Counted from the first letter of the stretch, positions 10,042-17,555 are shown. The stretch: 64,000 bases of DNA from Pseudomonas sp. efr-133-TYG-5 (GCF_030209175.1 NZ_JARVSM010000003.1:62001-126000); one strand, 5' to 3'. The notes: generated from the letters alone by a model not told the origin. Numbers and translations are program-made.

Positions 10042-10120
10042 AGCGTCGTTACCGACGTTTTCGTAACAAAACCATACAGGGCCATGATTTGCCGGCCCTG
10101 ATCCGCAAAAAGGACTTTGA

Positions 10121-11080
10121 ATGCACATCGCTCTGCACCGCCGCGCCCGTGACGCGCGCACGTTTGCTGTTTCCCTGCTACTGGCCGGCGTTACCGGATT
10201 TCTCAGCCACAGTGCACTGGCACAAGCCGCGCCCGCCGATGAATCGGCCCAGGGCGAAAGCCTCAGTCCGGACGCCAGCCCGCCCAAAAAAGGCGCATAC
10301 CTGTCGGACTGGTACAACCAGGACCTGACCCTGATCGGCAGCAAGGACATCAGTTTCGGCCCGCAACCGGCCGACGATATCTACCTGGAATACGAGTACT
10401 TCGGCCGCAAGGGGCCGTTCGAACTGTACGGCTACGTCGACATTCCGAAGATCTTCAACATCGGCAACAGCCATGACAAAGGCGTCTGGGATCACGGCTC
10501 GCCGGTGTTCATGGAGCACGAACCGCGCATCTCCATCGACTACCTGGCCGGGCGCAGCCTGGCCATCGGTCCGTTCAAGGAATGGTACGTGGCGTTCGAC
10601 TGGATCTACGACCACGGCAGCCGCAAGGAAAACCGCGCCAACACCCTCTACAGCGGCTTCGGCACCGACATCGACACCCATTCGCGGGTCAACCTGTCGG
10701 CCAAACTGTACGGGCGTTACCAATGGGAAAACTATGGCGCCAGCAATGAATATTCCTGGGACGGCTACCGCGCGCAGCTCAAGTACATCGTGCCGATCAG
10801 CAGCTTCAGCAACGGCGCCTCGTTGACCTACATCGGCTTCACCAACTTCGACTTCGGCTCCGACATGCACAAGGACAACCCGGCGCGCACCGCCAACGCA
10901 ACGGTGGCGACCAACGTCCTGCTGTACTCCTTTACCCACCTGCGCTTCACCCTGGTCGGGCGTTACTTCCACAACGGCGGTAACTGGGAGGACGGCAGCG
11001 AGCTGAACTTCGGCGACGGCGACTTCCGTGCGCGCTCCAACGGTTGGGGTTACTACGCCGGCATCGGCTACCAGTTCTGA
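10121..11080 (+). CDS. Tsx-like outer-membrane nucleoside channel
   Basis: 319 residues with a signal peptide (cleavage near SALAQA, residue 36) and an all-beta body of alternating aromatic strands. It ends GIGYQF, the terminal Phe used for outer-membrane insertion. The stretches around WYNQDLTLIGS, DIYLEYEYFGR and the YxGxGYQF end match the nucleoside-specific channel family Tsx (Channel_Tsx). Family knowledge: passive diffusion of nucleosides and deoxynucleosides across the outer membrane. AAAGGAC precedes the ATG. The next gene starts 16 bp downstream and encodes a periplasmic purine nucleoside permease, so the two likely form one uptake operon. Which nucleosides pass cannot be told from sequence. 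Confidence 0.85.
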   Translation: MHIALHRRARDARTFAVSLLLAGVTGFLSHSALAQAAPADESAQGESLSPDASPPKKGAYLSDWYNQDLTLIGSKDISFGPQPADDIYLEYEYFGRKGPFELYGYVDIPKIFNIGNSHDKGVWDHGSPVFMEHEPRISIDYLAGRSLAIGPFKEWYVAFDWIYDHGSRKENRANTLYSGFGTDIDTHSRVNLSAKLYGRYQWENYGASNEYSWDGYRAQLKYIVPISSFSNGASLTYIGFTNFDFGSDMHKDNPARTANATVATNVLLYSFTHLRFTLVGRYFHNGGNWEDGSELNFGDGDFRARSNGWGYYAGIGYQF

Positions 11081-11096
11081 TATCAGGAGATTTTCC

Positions 11097-12119
11097 ATGC
11101 AAGCAATGACGCGTCTGACCCTGGCCGCTGCGGCCCTGCTCTCTTCCACCACTTGGGCCGCGCAAGCGCCGATCCAGCCGAAAGTGGTGTTGATCACCAT
11201 GTTCGCGCCCGAAGCGCAGAACTGGATCGAGCGCCTGGACCTCAAGCAGGAAATCCGCGTGCCGGGCCTGTCCGCCGAGTACCCGACGATCCGCTGCAAC
11301 ACGCAACAGGTGTGCCTGCTGACCACCGGCATGGGCCAGACCAACGCCGCCGCTTCGACTCTGGCACTGGCGTTGTCGCCGAAATTCGACCTGCGCAAAA
11401 GCTGGTTCCTGATCGCCGGGATCGCCGGCATCAGCCCGAAACACGGGACCATCGGCACCGCCGCGTGGGCGCATTACCTGGTGGAATTCGGTACCCAATG
11501 GGAGCTGGATTCGCGCGACGCTCCGGCGAGCTGGCCAACCGGATACCTGGGCATCAACACCAAGGGACCAAACGAAAAACCGCCGCTGGACTACAAGACC
11601 GAAGTCTTCGAACTCAACCCGAAACTGCAAGCCAAAGCCTTTGCCCTGAGCCACAAGGTCGAGCTGAGCGAAAGCAAGGAGTCGGCGGCCTGGCGCCGCA
11701 AATACCCGGCGGCGCCGGCCAATCAGCCGCCGGTGGTCACCCGCTGCGACACGCTGGCGGGCAACACCTGGTTCTCCGGTACACGCCTGAGCGAACGCGC
11801 CGAGGTCTGGACTAAATTGTTGACCGACAACCACGGCGAATACTGCACTACGCAACAGGAAGACAACTCCACTTACGAAGCCCTGTTGCGCGCCAGTCGT
11901 GAAGGTCTGGTGGATGTGCAGCGTCTGGCCGTGGTGCGCGCCGGCTCCGACTTCGACCGCCCTGCTCCGGGCGGCAGCGAAGTGGACAATTTGCTGAAAT
12001 ACGCCGATCAGGGCGGCTTCGTGCCGGCGCTGGAAAACCTCTATCGTGCGGGTAACCCGCTGGTGCAGGACATCCTGAAAAACTGGTCGGCGTGGGAAAA
12101 CGGCGTCCCGCAATCCTGA
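11097..12119 (+). CDS. Purine nucleoside permease (NUP family)
   Basis: 340 residues. The ATG at 11097 was chosen because AGGAGA lies just upstream and it gives a clean signal peptide (cleavage after TTWA-A); longer in-frame starts run back into the tsx-like gene. The body has LLTTGMGQTNAAAS and FLIAGIAGISP, glycine-rich loops of the purine nucleoside permease (NUP) family, whose fold resembles nucleoside phosphorylases. Family knowledge: NUP proteins in fungi transport purine nucleosides; bacterial members are exported and may bind or cleave them. Position 16 bp after the Tsx-like channel supports a role in purine nucleoside salvage. Transport, binding and hydrolysis cannot be told apart here. 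Confidence 0.8.
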   Translation: MQAMTRLTLAAAALLSSTTWAAQAPIQPKVVLITMFAPEAQNWIERLDLKQEIRVPGLSAEYPTIRCNTQQVCLLTTGMGQTNAAASTLALALSPKFDLRKSWFLIAGIAGISPKHGTIGTAAWAHYLVEFGTQWELDSRDAPASWPTGYLGINTKGPNEKPPLDYKTEVFELNPKLQAKAFALSHKVELSESKESAAWRRKYPAAPANQPPVVTRCDTLAGNTWFSGTRLSERAEVWTKLLTDNHGEYCTTQQEDNSTYEALLRASREGLVDVQRLAVVRAGSDFDRPAPGGSEVDNLLKYADQGGFVPALENLYRAGNPLVQDILKNWSAWENGVPQS

Positions 12120-12135
12120 GACCAACACGAAAAAA

Positions 12136-12226
12136 TGTGGGCGCTGGCTTACCAGCGATGGCATCAGTTCAGTCAACTTCTTCATCGACTGTTCTACCGC
12201 TATCGCTGGCAGGCCAGCTGCCACAG
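12136..12226. repeat. REPIN (paired inverted REP)
   Basis: Left arm TGTGGGCGCTGGCTTACCAG and a right arm running from TATCGCTGGC to GCCACAG form an imperfect inverted pair around a variable spacer. It belongs to the GTGGGAGCTGGCTTGCCAGCGA family and is partly decayed. It lies between convergent genes. Confidence 0.75.
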
Positions 12227-12246
12227 GTCATGCGGTGTTTGAAAGA

Positions 12247-13203
12247 TCAGGGAATCAGAATGACTTTGTCGCCACTGCCCTGATTCACCTGCGCGTAGCT
12301 GTCCAGCCCATCCGCCAACGGCACCTCCACCAGCCCTTGCGGCAACGGCAACAGATCCTCATCGAAGAACCGCCCGAACTGCTCGAGCATCGCCGCACAG
12401 GCCTGCACGCCGTACAGCAGCGAGTTGATTCCGACCACCGAACCGCCCTTGCGGTACAGCGCCAGCGCTGGCAATTGCACGTGACCATCCACCGGTGCGG
12501 CGATGATCGCGATGCGGCCGAACGCCGCCAGTGCCGCCACCGAGGCCGGCAGCCAGAAACCGGTGGTGTCAAAGATCACGTCGGCGCCGCCGTTGTACAC
12601 CGCATTGACCTGCGCGCCGAGGTCTTCAGGTTTATCCAACTGAATGGTCTGGAAGCCCTGCGCCTGCAACGCCTTGACCTGTTCCGGCCGCCGCGCCGCT
12701 GCCAGAATCTGCGCCCCGCGCACTTTGGCCAGCGCCAATGCCGCTGTCGCCACCGCACCGCCGCCGATCACCAGCAAGCGGGTTTCAGCGTTCACCAGGC
12801 TGCGTTCCAACGCATCCCAAGCGGTGGTGTACGGCACGCCGAGGCTGGCGGCCTGGGCGAAACTCAAGTGCGACGGTTTGGGTGCGACGCCATTGGCCGC
12901 CAGTTTGAGGAACTGCGCATGGGCGCCATCGGCAAAGAAGCCCAGCTCGCGCCCGGTGCCCCAGACCTCCTGGCCGATCAATGCCTGCGGCCCCTCGACC
13001 ACTACACCGGCAAAATCGCGCCCGGGAATTCGCGGCAACGTGGTGTAGGGGAAACGCCCGAGTACGTTCTTCACATCGCTGGGGTTGAGGCCGGCGGCCT
13101 TGATCTCGACCAGCACTTCATCAGCACCCGGTACGGGGTTGGCGACATCGACGAAGCGCAGGGAGGACAGGTCGCCGGTTTGATCGAATTGCAGTGCTTT
13201 CAT
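12247..13203 (-). CDS. MDR-superfamily zinc-free quinone oxidoreductase
   Basis: 318 residues from an ATG at 13203. The N-terminal GroES-like half has VLVEIKAAGLNPSDVKN and IPGRDFAGVV; the Rossmann half has LLVIGGGAVATAALALAK. The cysteines that bind structural and catalytic zinc in alcohol dehydrogenases are absent, so it fits the NADPH:quinone oxidoreductase branch. Family knowledge: NAD(P)H-dependent reduction of quinones or enals in the cytoplasm. An upstream in-frame start would fuse it with sequence overlapping the XapX gene and looks spurious. It is the last gene of a minus-strand set AraC, XapX, MDR, so the AraC protein may control it. Substrate unknown. Confidence 0.85.
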   Translation of the reverse strand: MKALQFDQTGDLSSLRFVDVANPVPGADEVLVEIKAAGLNPSDVKNVLGRFPYTTLPRIPGRDFAGVVVEGPQALIGQEVWGTGRELGFFADGAHAQFLKLAANGVAPKPSHLSFAQAASLGVPYTTAWDALERSLVNAETRLLVIGGGAVATAALALAKVRGAQILAAARRPEQVKALQAQGFQTIQLDKPEDLGAQVNAVYNGGADVIFDTTGFWLPASVAALAAFGRIAIIAAPVDGHVQLPALALYRKGGSVVGINSLLYGVQACAAMLEQFGRFFDEDLLPLPQGLVEVPLADGLDSYAQVNQGSGDKVILIP

Positions 13204-13234
13204 GAGGACATCCACCGAAGGGAGAAAAGGAAAT

Positions 13235-13408
13235 TCACGACAACCAGCCGGCCACCAGTTGCCGGCCCATCGGCCACAACTGCTCGCCCGCGAGCATGCC
13301 CAGCAGACCGACCAGGGCAATGGCCGGTGGCGCCGGGGAACGGAAATCCAGCGCACCGTAGAGCAGGCCGACGCCCAGACCGATGGCCAGCGAAATCAGG
13401 TAGTTCAT
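13235..13408 (-). CDS. XapX domain small membrane protein
   Basis: 57 residues, starting MNYLISLAIGLGVGLLYG and ending RQLVAGWLS. It has two hydrophobic helices (about 3-20 and 28-41) joined by a Pro-rich turn, with the (S/F)P.PPAI..VGLLG pattern of XapX family proteins. GGAG lies about seven bases before the ATG. The stop is 31 bp before the MDR oxidoreductase start, so the two are probably co-transcribed. Family knowledge: XapX was named after a poorly studied protein near xanthosine phosphorylase genes; its function is unknown. Inner-membrane location is inferred from the helices. Confidence 0.8.
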   Translation of the reverse strand: MNYLISLAIGLGVGLLYGALDFRSPAPPAIALVGLLGMLAGEQLWPMGRQLVAGWLS

Positions 13409-13518
13409 GGGAAAACTCCGCCGCGTGAAAGGAATGGGCAGAGTCTAGGGAAGCAACACGCTCGGTACCGGCCAAGGACTTCTGAATTTCGGCCAAATCC
13501 TCGAGTTCACTGCACTCT

Positions 13519-13612
13519 CCTGTGGGAGCGAGCTTGCTCGCGAAGGCGGCGGGTCAGTCCCTTCGATCTACACAGACCTACCGCTTTCGCTGGCAAGCCA
13601 GCTCCCACAGGA
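13519..13612. repeat. REPIN, mixed arms
   Basis: The left arm is CCTGTGGGAGCGAGCTTGCT and the right arm ends GGCAAGCCAGCTCCCACAGG. The arms come from two different REP subtypes (GCTCGCGA and CCAGCGA), so this looks like a hybrid REPIN. It lies between the AraC stop and the XapX promoter region. Confidence 0.8.
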
Positions 13613-13618
13613 TCGGGT

Positions 13619-14386
13619 TCAGGTCGTGGGGAATTGCGAAGGCGCCACACCCAGCTCGCGGCGGAACATGTCACTGAAACTGCTCGGCGAATACCCCAGC
13701 TCCCGAGCGATGGCACTCACCGGCACGCCCTGGATCAACGCCGCCACCGCCGTCGCCAGTTGCACCTGCCGCCGCCATTCGGCAAAGCCCATGCCCAGGC
13801 TGTCCTTGAACAACCGCGCCAGCGTGCGCACGCTGGCCCCAGCGTTTTGCGCATGCTGCTCGAACGGAATGTCCAGCGACGGCGCAGCCATCACCGCCTG
13901 ACACAGGTTCATCAAGCGCCGGTCGGAATCATCCGGCAGCGCAATCTTCAACGATGAACGCCGCGCGCGCCTGAGTTCCAGCAACGCCAGCCCGACCAGC
14001 GCCTCGTAGTAGGCCGGTTCGCCGCTGTCGCCCTGCGCCACCAACCCGACGATCAGCTCCCGCAGCAGGCCGCCGACCTCGATCACCTGCACGGTCTCAT
14101 CGAGGGTCGCCGCGAGCGCCGGGCGCAGGTAGATATTGCGCATCTGCAGGTCCGACACGACACGAATCCCGTGCGGCACCCCCGGCGGCAACCACACCGC
14201 CCGTTGTGGCGGCACCACCAGTGCCTCGTGCGGCGTCTCGACCCACATCACGCCGCTCATCGCATAGAGCAACTGGCCCCAGACATGCTCGTGCGGTTCG
14301 ATGAACAGGCCACGCGGATAGGTCCGTGCCAGCGGCTGCACCGGCACCGCGGTATCACTCAGATCAGGGGGAGCGGCTAGGGCCAT
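13619..14386 (-). CDS. AraC-family transcriptional regulator
   Basis: 255 residues from the ATG at 14386; a TTG three codons upstream is also possible, and neither has a clear ribosome site. Residues about 25-85 form a cupin sensor (EPHEHVWGQLLYA, then PPQRAVWLPPGVPHG). The C-terminal 100 residues carry two helix-turn-helix motifs (SVRTLARLFKDSLGMGF and VSAIARELGYSPSSFSDMFR followed by GVAPSQF). The cupin plus AraC arrangement with PPG.PH resembles regulators of drug efflux or oxidoreductase genes. It lies upstream of XapX and the MDR gene on the same strand, separated by a REPIN. Effector unknown. Confidence 0.88.
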   Translation of the reverse strand: MALAAPPDLSDTAVPVQPLARTYPRGLFIEPHEHVWGQLLYAMSGVMWVETPHEALVVPPQRAVWLPPGVPHGIRVVSDLQMRNIYLRPALAATLDETVQVIEVGGLLRELIVGLVAQGDSGEPAYYEALVGLALLELRRARRSSLKIALPDDSDRRLMNLCQAVMAAPSLDIPFEQHAQNAGASVRTLARLFKDSLGMGFAEWRRQVQLATAVAALIQGVPVSAIARELGYSPSSFSDMFRRELGVAPSQFPTT

Positions 14387-14531
14387 GGCGAGCAATCATT
14401 GGGGCTGGCGGAGGCGCCATGGTAACCAGTCCCCTGCCCGCCCGCCAACGCCCACTACCGTCGGACAATCCAACTGAATTTTCCACGCGCGCCGCGATCC
14501 CTCTAATACCACAGGGAGGAATACGGGCTTT

Positions 14532-14759
14532 ATGAACAACGCAAAACTGTTTGTCATCGAATACACCCTTCACGGCGCCGCCAAGTCGTTCATTATCCGC
14601 TCGGACAAAATGGACAATGCCGAGGCCTGGCACTGGGCAAGCTGCGACGCGGGGGTGGGCCGCATCCCGCGCTTCGGCCGGGAAAAGGTGCAAAAGACCA
14701 GCAAGCCGATGGCGGAAAAATTCGGCGTGGAAAATGTCACCTGGCGTCCGGCCAGCTAA
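14532..14759 (+). CDS. DUF6555-type small protein
   Basis: 75 residues, start MNNAKLFVIEYTLHG, end NVTWRPAS, with no signal peptide or membrane segment. The pattern (Y.LHG..KSF.IR...M...AWHWA.CDAG...IP..GR) is that of small cytoplasmic Pseudomonas proteins grouped as DUF6555; this identification is from memory. AGGGAGGA precedes the ATG with a rather long spacer. A second small gene follows after 40 bp and the pair ends at a strong terminator. Function unknown. Confidence 0.75.
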   Translation: MNNAKLFVIEYTLHGAAKSFIIRSDKMDNAEAWHWASCDAGVGRIPRFGREKVQKTSKPMAEKFGVENVTWRPAS

Positions 14760-14799
14760 GCTGTGGCAGCGGCAGGATCACTTCGGGGGGGGAACACAC

Positions 14800-15072
14800 A
14801 TGACGACCATCAGCAGCCCGGCGCACCTGGACTACGGCCTGGACACCCTGTTCGGCCGGATCACCAAGAGCACCGAATGCCGGGTCGGCCTGGAGCCCGT
14901 CGCCGACGACCCCTACCGCTTCGCCCTGCGCGTCCCGGCGCCACTGCCGGAAGACCTCGAACAGGCGAAAACCATCGTCGTTCGCGTCGATGGCCGACGC
15001 CTGCATGGCACCGTCCGCCACACCGAACGGCTGGACGACGACAGCCTCAAACTGGAAGTGGAGCCCGACTAG
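14800..15072 (+). CDS. Hypothetical 90-residue protein
   Basis: 90 residues from the ATG at 14800, preceded by a run of eight G that can pair with the 16S tail. The protein starts MTTISSPAHLDYGLDTLFGR and ends LEVEPD. It is acidic and soluble, with an alternating pattern (KTIVVRVDGRRLHGTVRHT) that suggests a small beta-barrel or PilZ-like sheet, but no family was recognised. It follows the DUF6555 gene by 40 bp. The stop codon lies inside a rho-independent terminator. Confidence 0.7.
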   Translation: MTTISSPAHLDYGLDTLFGRITKSTECRVGLEPVADDPYRFALRVPAPLPEDLEQAKTIVVRVDGRRLHGTVRHTERLDDDSLKLEVEPD

Positions 15073-15087
15073 GCTCCACTGTTTTTT
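15057..15087 (+). terminator. Rho-independent terminator overlapping a stop codon
   Basis: Arms AGTGGAGCC (15057-15065) and GGCTCCACT (15072-15080) pair perfectly over nine bases with a six-base loop, followed by T6 at 15082-15087. The TAG stop of the upstream gene falls at the loop edge, so the last codons are part of the stem. Confidence 0.9.
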
Positions 15088-15096
15088 GCCCGTACG

Positions 15097-15255
15097 TCAG
15101 CCATGGGCACACTTGCAGCCCTTGGTCGCACACTCCGTACCATTCTCATGATGATGCGCACACGCCTCGCAGCAGAAATGCTTGCCGTGGCGCACGATCG
15201 GATGCTCGCCGAGCTTGCAGTTGCATTTCGGACAGTCACAGGTTTTATCAGGCAT
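15097..15255 (-). CDS. Bacterial metallothionein
   Basis: 52 residues with 10 Cys (positions 6, 8, 11, 13, 28, 29, 32, 42, 47, 49) and several His. It begins MPDKTCDCPKCNCKLG and includes FCCEACAHHHENG and GCKCAHG. This is the zinc-finger-like layout of the SmtA/BmtA family, as in Pseudomonas metallothioneins, though without the long C-terminal tail some of those have. Family knowledge: cytoplasmic binding of Zn and Cd, with sequestration or storage. It converges on the two small plus-strand genes. A perfect 16-bp palindrome 32 bp upstream of the ATG may be a metal-responsive operator. Confidence 0.92.
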   Translation of the reverse strand: MPDKTCDCPKCNCKLGEHPIVRHGKHFCCEACAHHHENGTECATKGCKCAHG

Positions 15256-15286
15256 GGGACAGACTCCTTGGGTGGTGGTTGTCTGA

Positions 15287-15302
15287 GGCTTGCATGCAAG
15301 CC
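15287..15302. promoter_or_regulatory. 16-bp palindrome before the metallothionein gene
   Basis: GGCTTGCATGCAAGCC is a perfect dyad 32 bp upstream of the metallothionein ATG. No T run follows on either side, so it is a better operator than terminator. Binding by an ArsR- or MerR-type metal sensor is a guess. Confidence 0.45.
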
Positions 15303-15426
15303 GTCCTCCCAGTGTAGGAGTTGTCGGTGAATGCCGACGGCGAATGGCTACCGCGCGTCGAGCAGACGGCCAAGGCGCGCAGCCCTGGCCAGTGCTACCG
15401 CCCGGTCGGCTCGCAGGCAGCCAGGC

Positions 15427-15882
15427 TCAAGCGCTTTCCCGCACGCTGCTGCGGTACATGAAGACCAGCGCCAATCCCAGGCAGCCCATCGCCAACACGC
15501 GCGACGCGGACAACTCGATCGCCGGGTTGCCCAGCCAGCCGAAGTTGTCGATCAGCATGCCCATGCCCAACTGCCCGACAATCACCGCCACCGTCGCCAC
15601 CGCCGTGCCCACCACCGGCACCGCGCCGACCATGACCATCATGTAGACCACGCCGAACAACGCTCCGCAGAGCTGCCATTTGGGCACATCGAGCAAGCTC
15701 ATGGCATGCGCCGGCTCGAAAAACACAATCAACAACCCGGTCGTCACCGCCCCGACGAAAAACGTCAGCAGACTGCTGCGCAACACCCCGACCGTTTCCC
15801 CCAGCCGCCCGTTAATCGCCGCCTGCACGCTCAGCACGGCCCCGGCCAGCACCACCACCGCCAACAAAATAACCAGACTCAT
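15427..15882 (-). CDS. YdcZ-type DMT transporter, half-size partner 2
   Basis: 151 residues with five hydrophobic helices and no soluble domain. The motifs QAAINGRLGE, PKWQLCGALFGVVYM and GQLGMGMLIDNFGW match the DMT YdcZ family (formerly DUF606). It starts three bases after the stop of a paralogue of similar size and orientation. Family knowledge: half-size DMT proteins often act as pairs in the inner membrane; substrates are mostly unknown. Divergence of the pair from a LysR gene suggests LysR control. Confidence 0.85.
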   Translation of the reverse strand: MSLVILLAVVVLAGAVLSVQAAINGRLGETVGVLRSSLLTFFVGAVTTGLLIVFFEPAHAMSLLDVPKWQLCGALFGVVYMMVMVGAVPVVGTAVATVAVIVGQLGMGMLIDNFGWLGNPAIELSASRVLAMGCLGLALVFMYRSSVRESA

Positions 15883-15885
15883 GAT

Positions 15886-16371
15886 TCAACCCCGCGCGAT
15901 CAGAACAAGTGCTGCCACAATCAGAACCAGCGCCAGCCAGCGCTCGGCGTTGACCTTCTTGCGCCTCGCTCCGAACCAGCCGAAATGGTCGATTAGCACA
16001 CTCTTGCCGACCTGCCCGGAGAGAATCGCGATCATGGTCATGGCGATGCCGATATGCGGCGTGGCCAGCGTCAGCACGACCACGTACATCGGCCCGAGAA
16101 ACCCGCCGATCAGCTGCCAGCGCGGCAGGTCCGTCAGCGCCGGACCCTTCTGCGGGCCGGCGAACAGCAGCAGCAAAAACAGAATCGCCGAGCCCACGCC
16201 AAAAATGCTCAGGGTCGCCCACAGGTGCCCGACCTGCACACCCAGCGGCCCGAGCAAGCCGGCCTCCACCGACAGGCCCATGCCGGCGAGGATCACCAAC
16301 GGCAGCAACAACAGGCGCAACCCCGGTTTCGTCACCGGCGCGCTCGCACTCACTTCTTCCAACGTCTGCAT
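15886..16371 (-). CDS. YdcZ-type DMT transporter, half-size partner 1
   Basis: 161 residues from an ATG at 16371; a GTG three codons upstream is possible. It has five hydrophobic helices and the motifs PRWQLIGGFLGPMYV and GQVGKSVLIDHFGWFG, which line up with PKWQLCGALFGVVYM and GQLGMGMLIDNFGW in the next gene. The pair are therefore paralogues and probably a heteromeric transporter. It is divergent from the LysR gene at 16482 across about 110 bp that carries an inverted repeat. Confidence 0.85.
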   Translation of the reverse strand: MQTLEEVSASAPVTKPGLRLLLLPLVILAGMGLSVEAGLLGPLGVQVGHLWATLSIFGVGSAILFLLLLFAGPQKGPALTDLPRWQLIGGFLGPMYVVVLTLATPHIGIAMTMIAILSGQVGKSVLIDHFGWFGARRKKVNAERWLALVLIVAALVLIARG

Positions 16372-16405
16372 AACACCCACTCAAGCGATTAAACGATGGC
16401 GCGGA

Positions 16406-16432
16406 TTATCGGCTGGCGCCGCTGTGCGATAA
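16406..16432. promoter_or_regulatory. Inverted repeat TTATCG-N15-CGATAA, putative LysR site
   Basis: Lies midway between the divergent DMT pair and LysR gene. Dyads of this kind with an interior T-N11-A are typical LysR-type sites. The link to this LysR protein is by position only. Confidence 0.4.
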
Positions 16433-16481
16433 ATGGCAGCATCCGGACAACACTTTTGCGCAACTCGCACAGCGGAGCATC

Positions 16482-17417
16482 ATGCACGGGCTCAACGAAC
16501 TGGGATTCAAGGCACTCAGGCTGTTTGTCGCCGTGCTCGACCACGGCAGTTTTTCCGAAGTTGCGCGCCGTGAGGGCGTGGCGCCGTCATCGATCTCGCG
16601 GCAGATCCAGTTGATGGAACAGGCGCTGAACCAGCAATTGCTCTATCGCCATACCCGCGCGGTGACGCCGACCGAGGCCGGGCGCATGCTCGGCCACCAT
16701 GCGCGGTTGGTGCTGGTGCAACTGGAGGAGGCCGAACAGGCGCTGCAGGAGCAGCAAAGCGAACCGACCGGCCTGGTGCGGATCAACGCCCCGGTGGTGT
16801 TCGGCCAGCGCCACCTGACGCCATGGCTCGGCCAGTTGTGTATGCGTTACCCGAAGTTGCAGCTGGATATCCAGCAGACCGACCACTACATCGACCCGCT
16901 GCAGGAAGGCGCCGACCTGCTGGTGCGCATCGGCGCGCTGCACGATTCGAGCATGCAGGCGCGAATCCTCGCGCCGCACCGCTTCCAGGTCGCCGCCAGC
17001 CCGGCGTATCTCCAGCGCCACGGCGCGCCGCAAGCCCCCGAGGATCTGGCCCGGCACCAGTGCCTGGCGTACAAGGGTGCCGCCGGTCAGCAGCGCTGGT
17101 TTTTCCGACGCGACGGCGAGGATTGGACGCCCTACTCGGTCAGCGGCCCGATCACCGGCAACCACGCCGACACCCTGACCCAGGCCGCCGTGCAAGGGTT
17201 GGGGCTGGTGATGTTTCCGTCGTGGCTGATCGGCGAAGCGGTACGCGAGGGCACGCTGGTGCCGGTGCTGAGGGACTATCAGGTGTCGAACAGCCTCGAG
17301 CCGCAGCAGATTGCCGTGCTGTGGCCGGGGAGCCGGCGGCTGTCGGTGAAGGTGCGCACGGTGATTGATTTTTTCGTCGAGTGCTTCGGCGAAGTGCCGT
17401 ATTGGGACCGGCCGTGA
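16482..17417 (+). CDS. LysR-family transcriptional regulator
   Basis: 311 residues. The N-terminal winged helix-turn-helix (about 10-68) reads ALRLFVAVLDHGSFSEVARR, then APSSISRQIQLMEQ and TPTEAGR. Residues 95-295 form a LysR substrate-binding domain of the CrgA-like subgroup (GLVRINAPVVFGQRHL, then ADLLVRIG, then GLGLVMFPSWL). Family knowledge: a tetrameric activator or repressor that usually controls the divergent gene, here the DMT pair, and itself. A CGGAGC sequence precedes the ATG. Inducer unknown. Confidence 0.9.
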   Translation: MHGLNELGFKALRLFVAVLDHGSFSEVARREGVAPSSISRQIQLMEQALNQQLLYRHTRAVTPTEAGRMLGHHARLVLVQLEEAEQALQEQQSEPTGLVRINAPVVFGQRHLTPWLGQLCMRYPKLQLDIQQTDHYIDPLQEGADLLVRIGALHDSSMQARILAPHRFQVAASPAYLQRHGAPQAPEDLARHQCLAYKGAAGQQRWFFRRDGEDWTPYSVSGPITGNHADTLTQAAVQGLGLVMFPSWLIGEAVREGTLVPVLRDYQVSNSLEPQQIAVLWPGSRRLSVKVRTVIDFFVECFGEVPYWDRP

Positions 17418-17436
17418 TAGATCAAGCACCACAGTC

Positions 17437-17530
17437 CCTGTGGGAGCTGGCTTGCCAGCGATGAGGCCGGCACATCCGTCATGGATGTCGACTGACAGGA
17501 CGCCATCGCTGGCAAGCCAGCTCCCACAGG
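17437..17530. repeat. REPIN, near-perfect
   Basis: The arms CCTGTGGGAGCTGGCTTGCC and GGCAAGCCAGCTCCCACAGG are exact reverse complements. This is the best preserved copy of the CCAGCGA subtype here and sits between the convergent LysR and chemoreceptor genes. Confidence 0.9.
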
Positions 17531-17555
17531 GTTTTGAGTCGAACGCTCGATGACG

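Larger units (their letters stand above)
9633..10120. other. 488-bp divergent intergenic region
   Basis: Lies between the autotransporter (-) and tsx-like gene (+). It holds two short hairpins (arms 9832-9839/9850-9857 and 9868-9876/9888-9896), neither followed by a T run in either direction, then the sigma-54-like and PurR-like sites listed separately. No convincing gene is seen. The autotransporter promoter must lie here but no clear -10/-35 pair was recognised. Confidence 0.6.

Noticed and set aside
9956..10066. A 36-codon ORF (ATG at 9956) before tsx with GGAGG nearby
   Set aside because: The GGAGG is only about two bases from the ATG, and the frame runs through the regulatory sites; it looks like chance.
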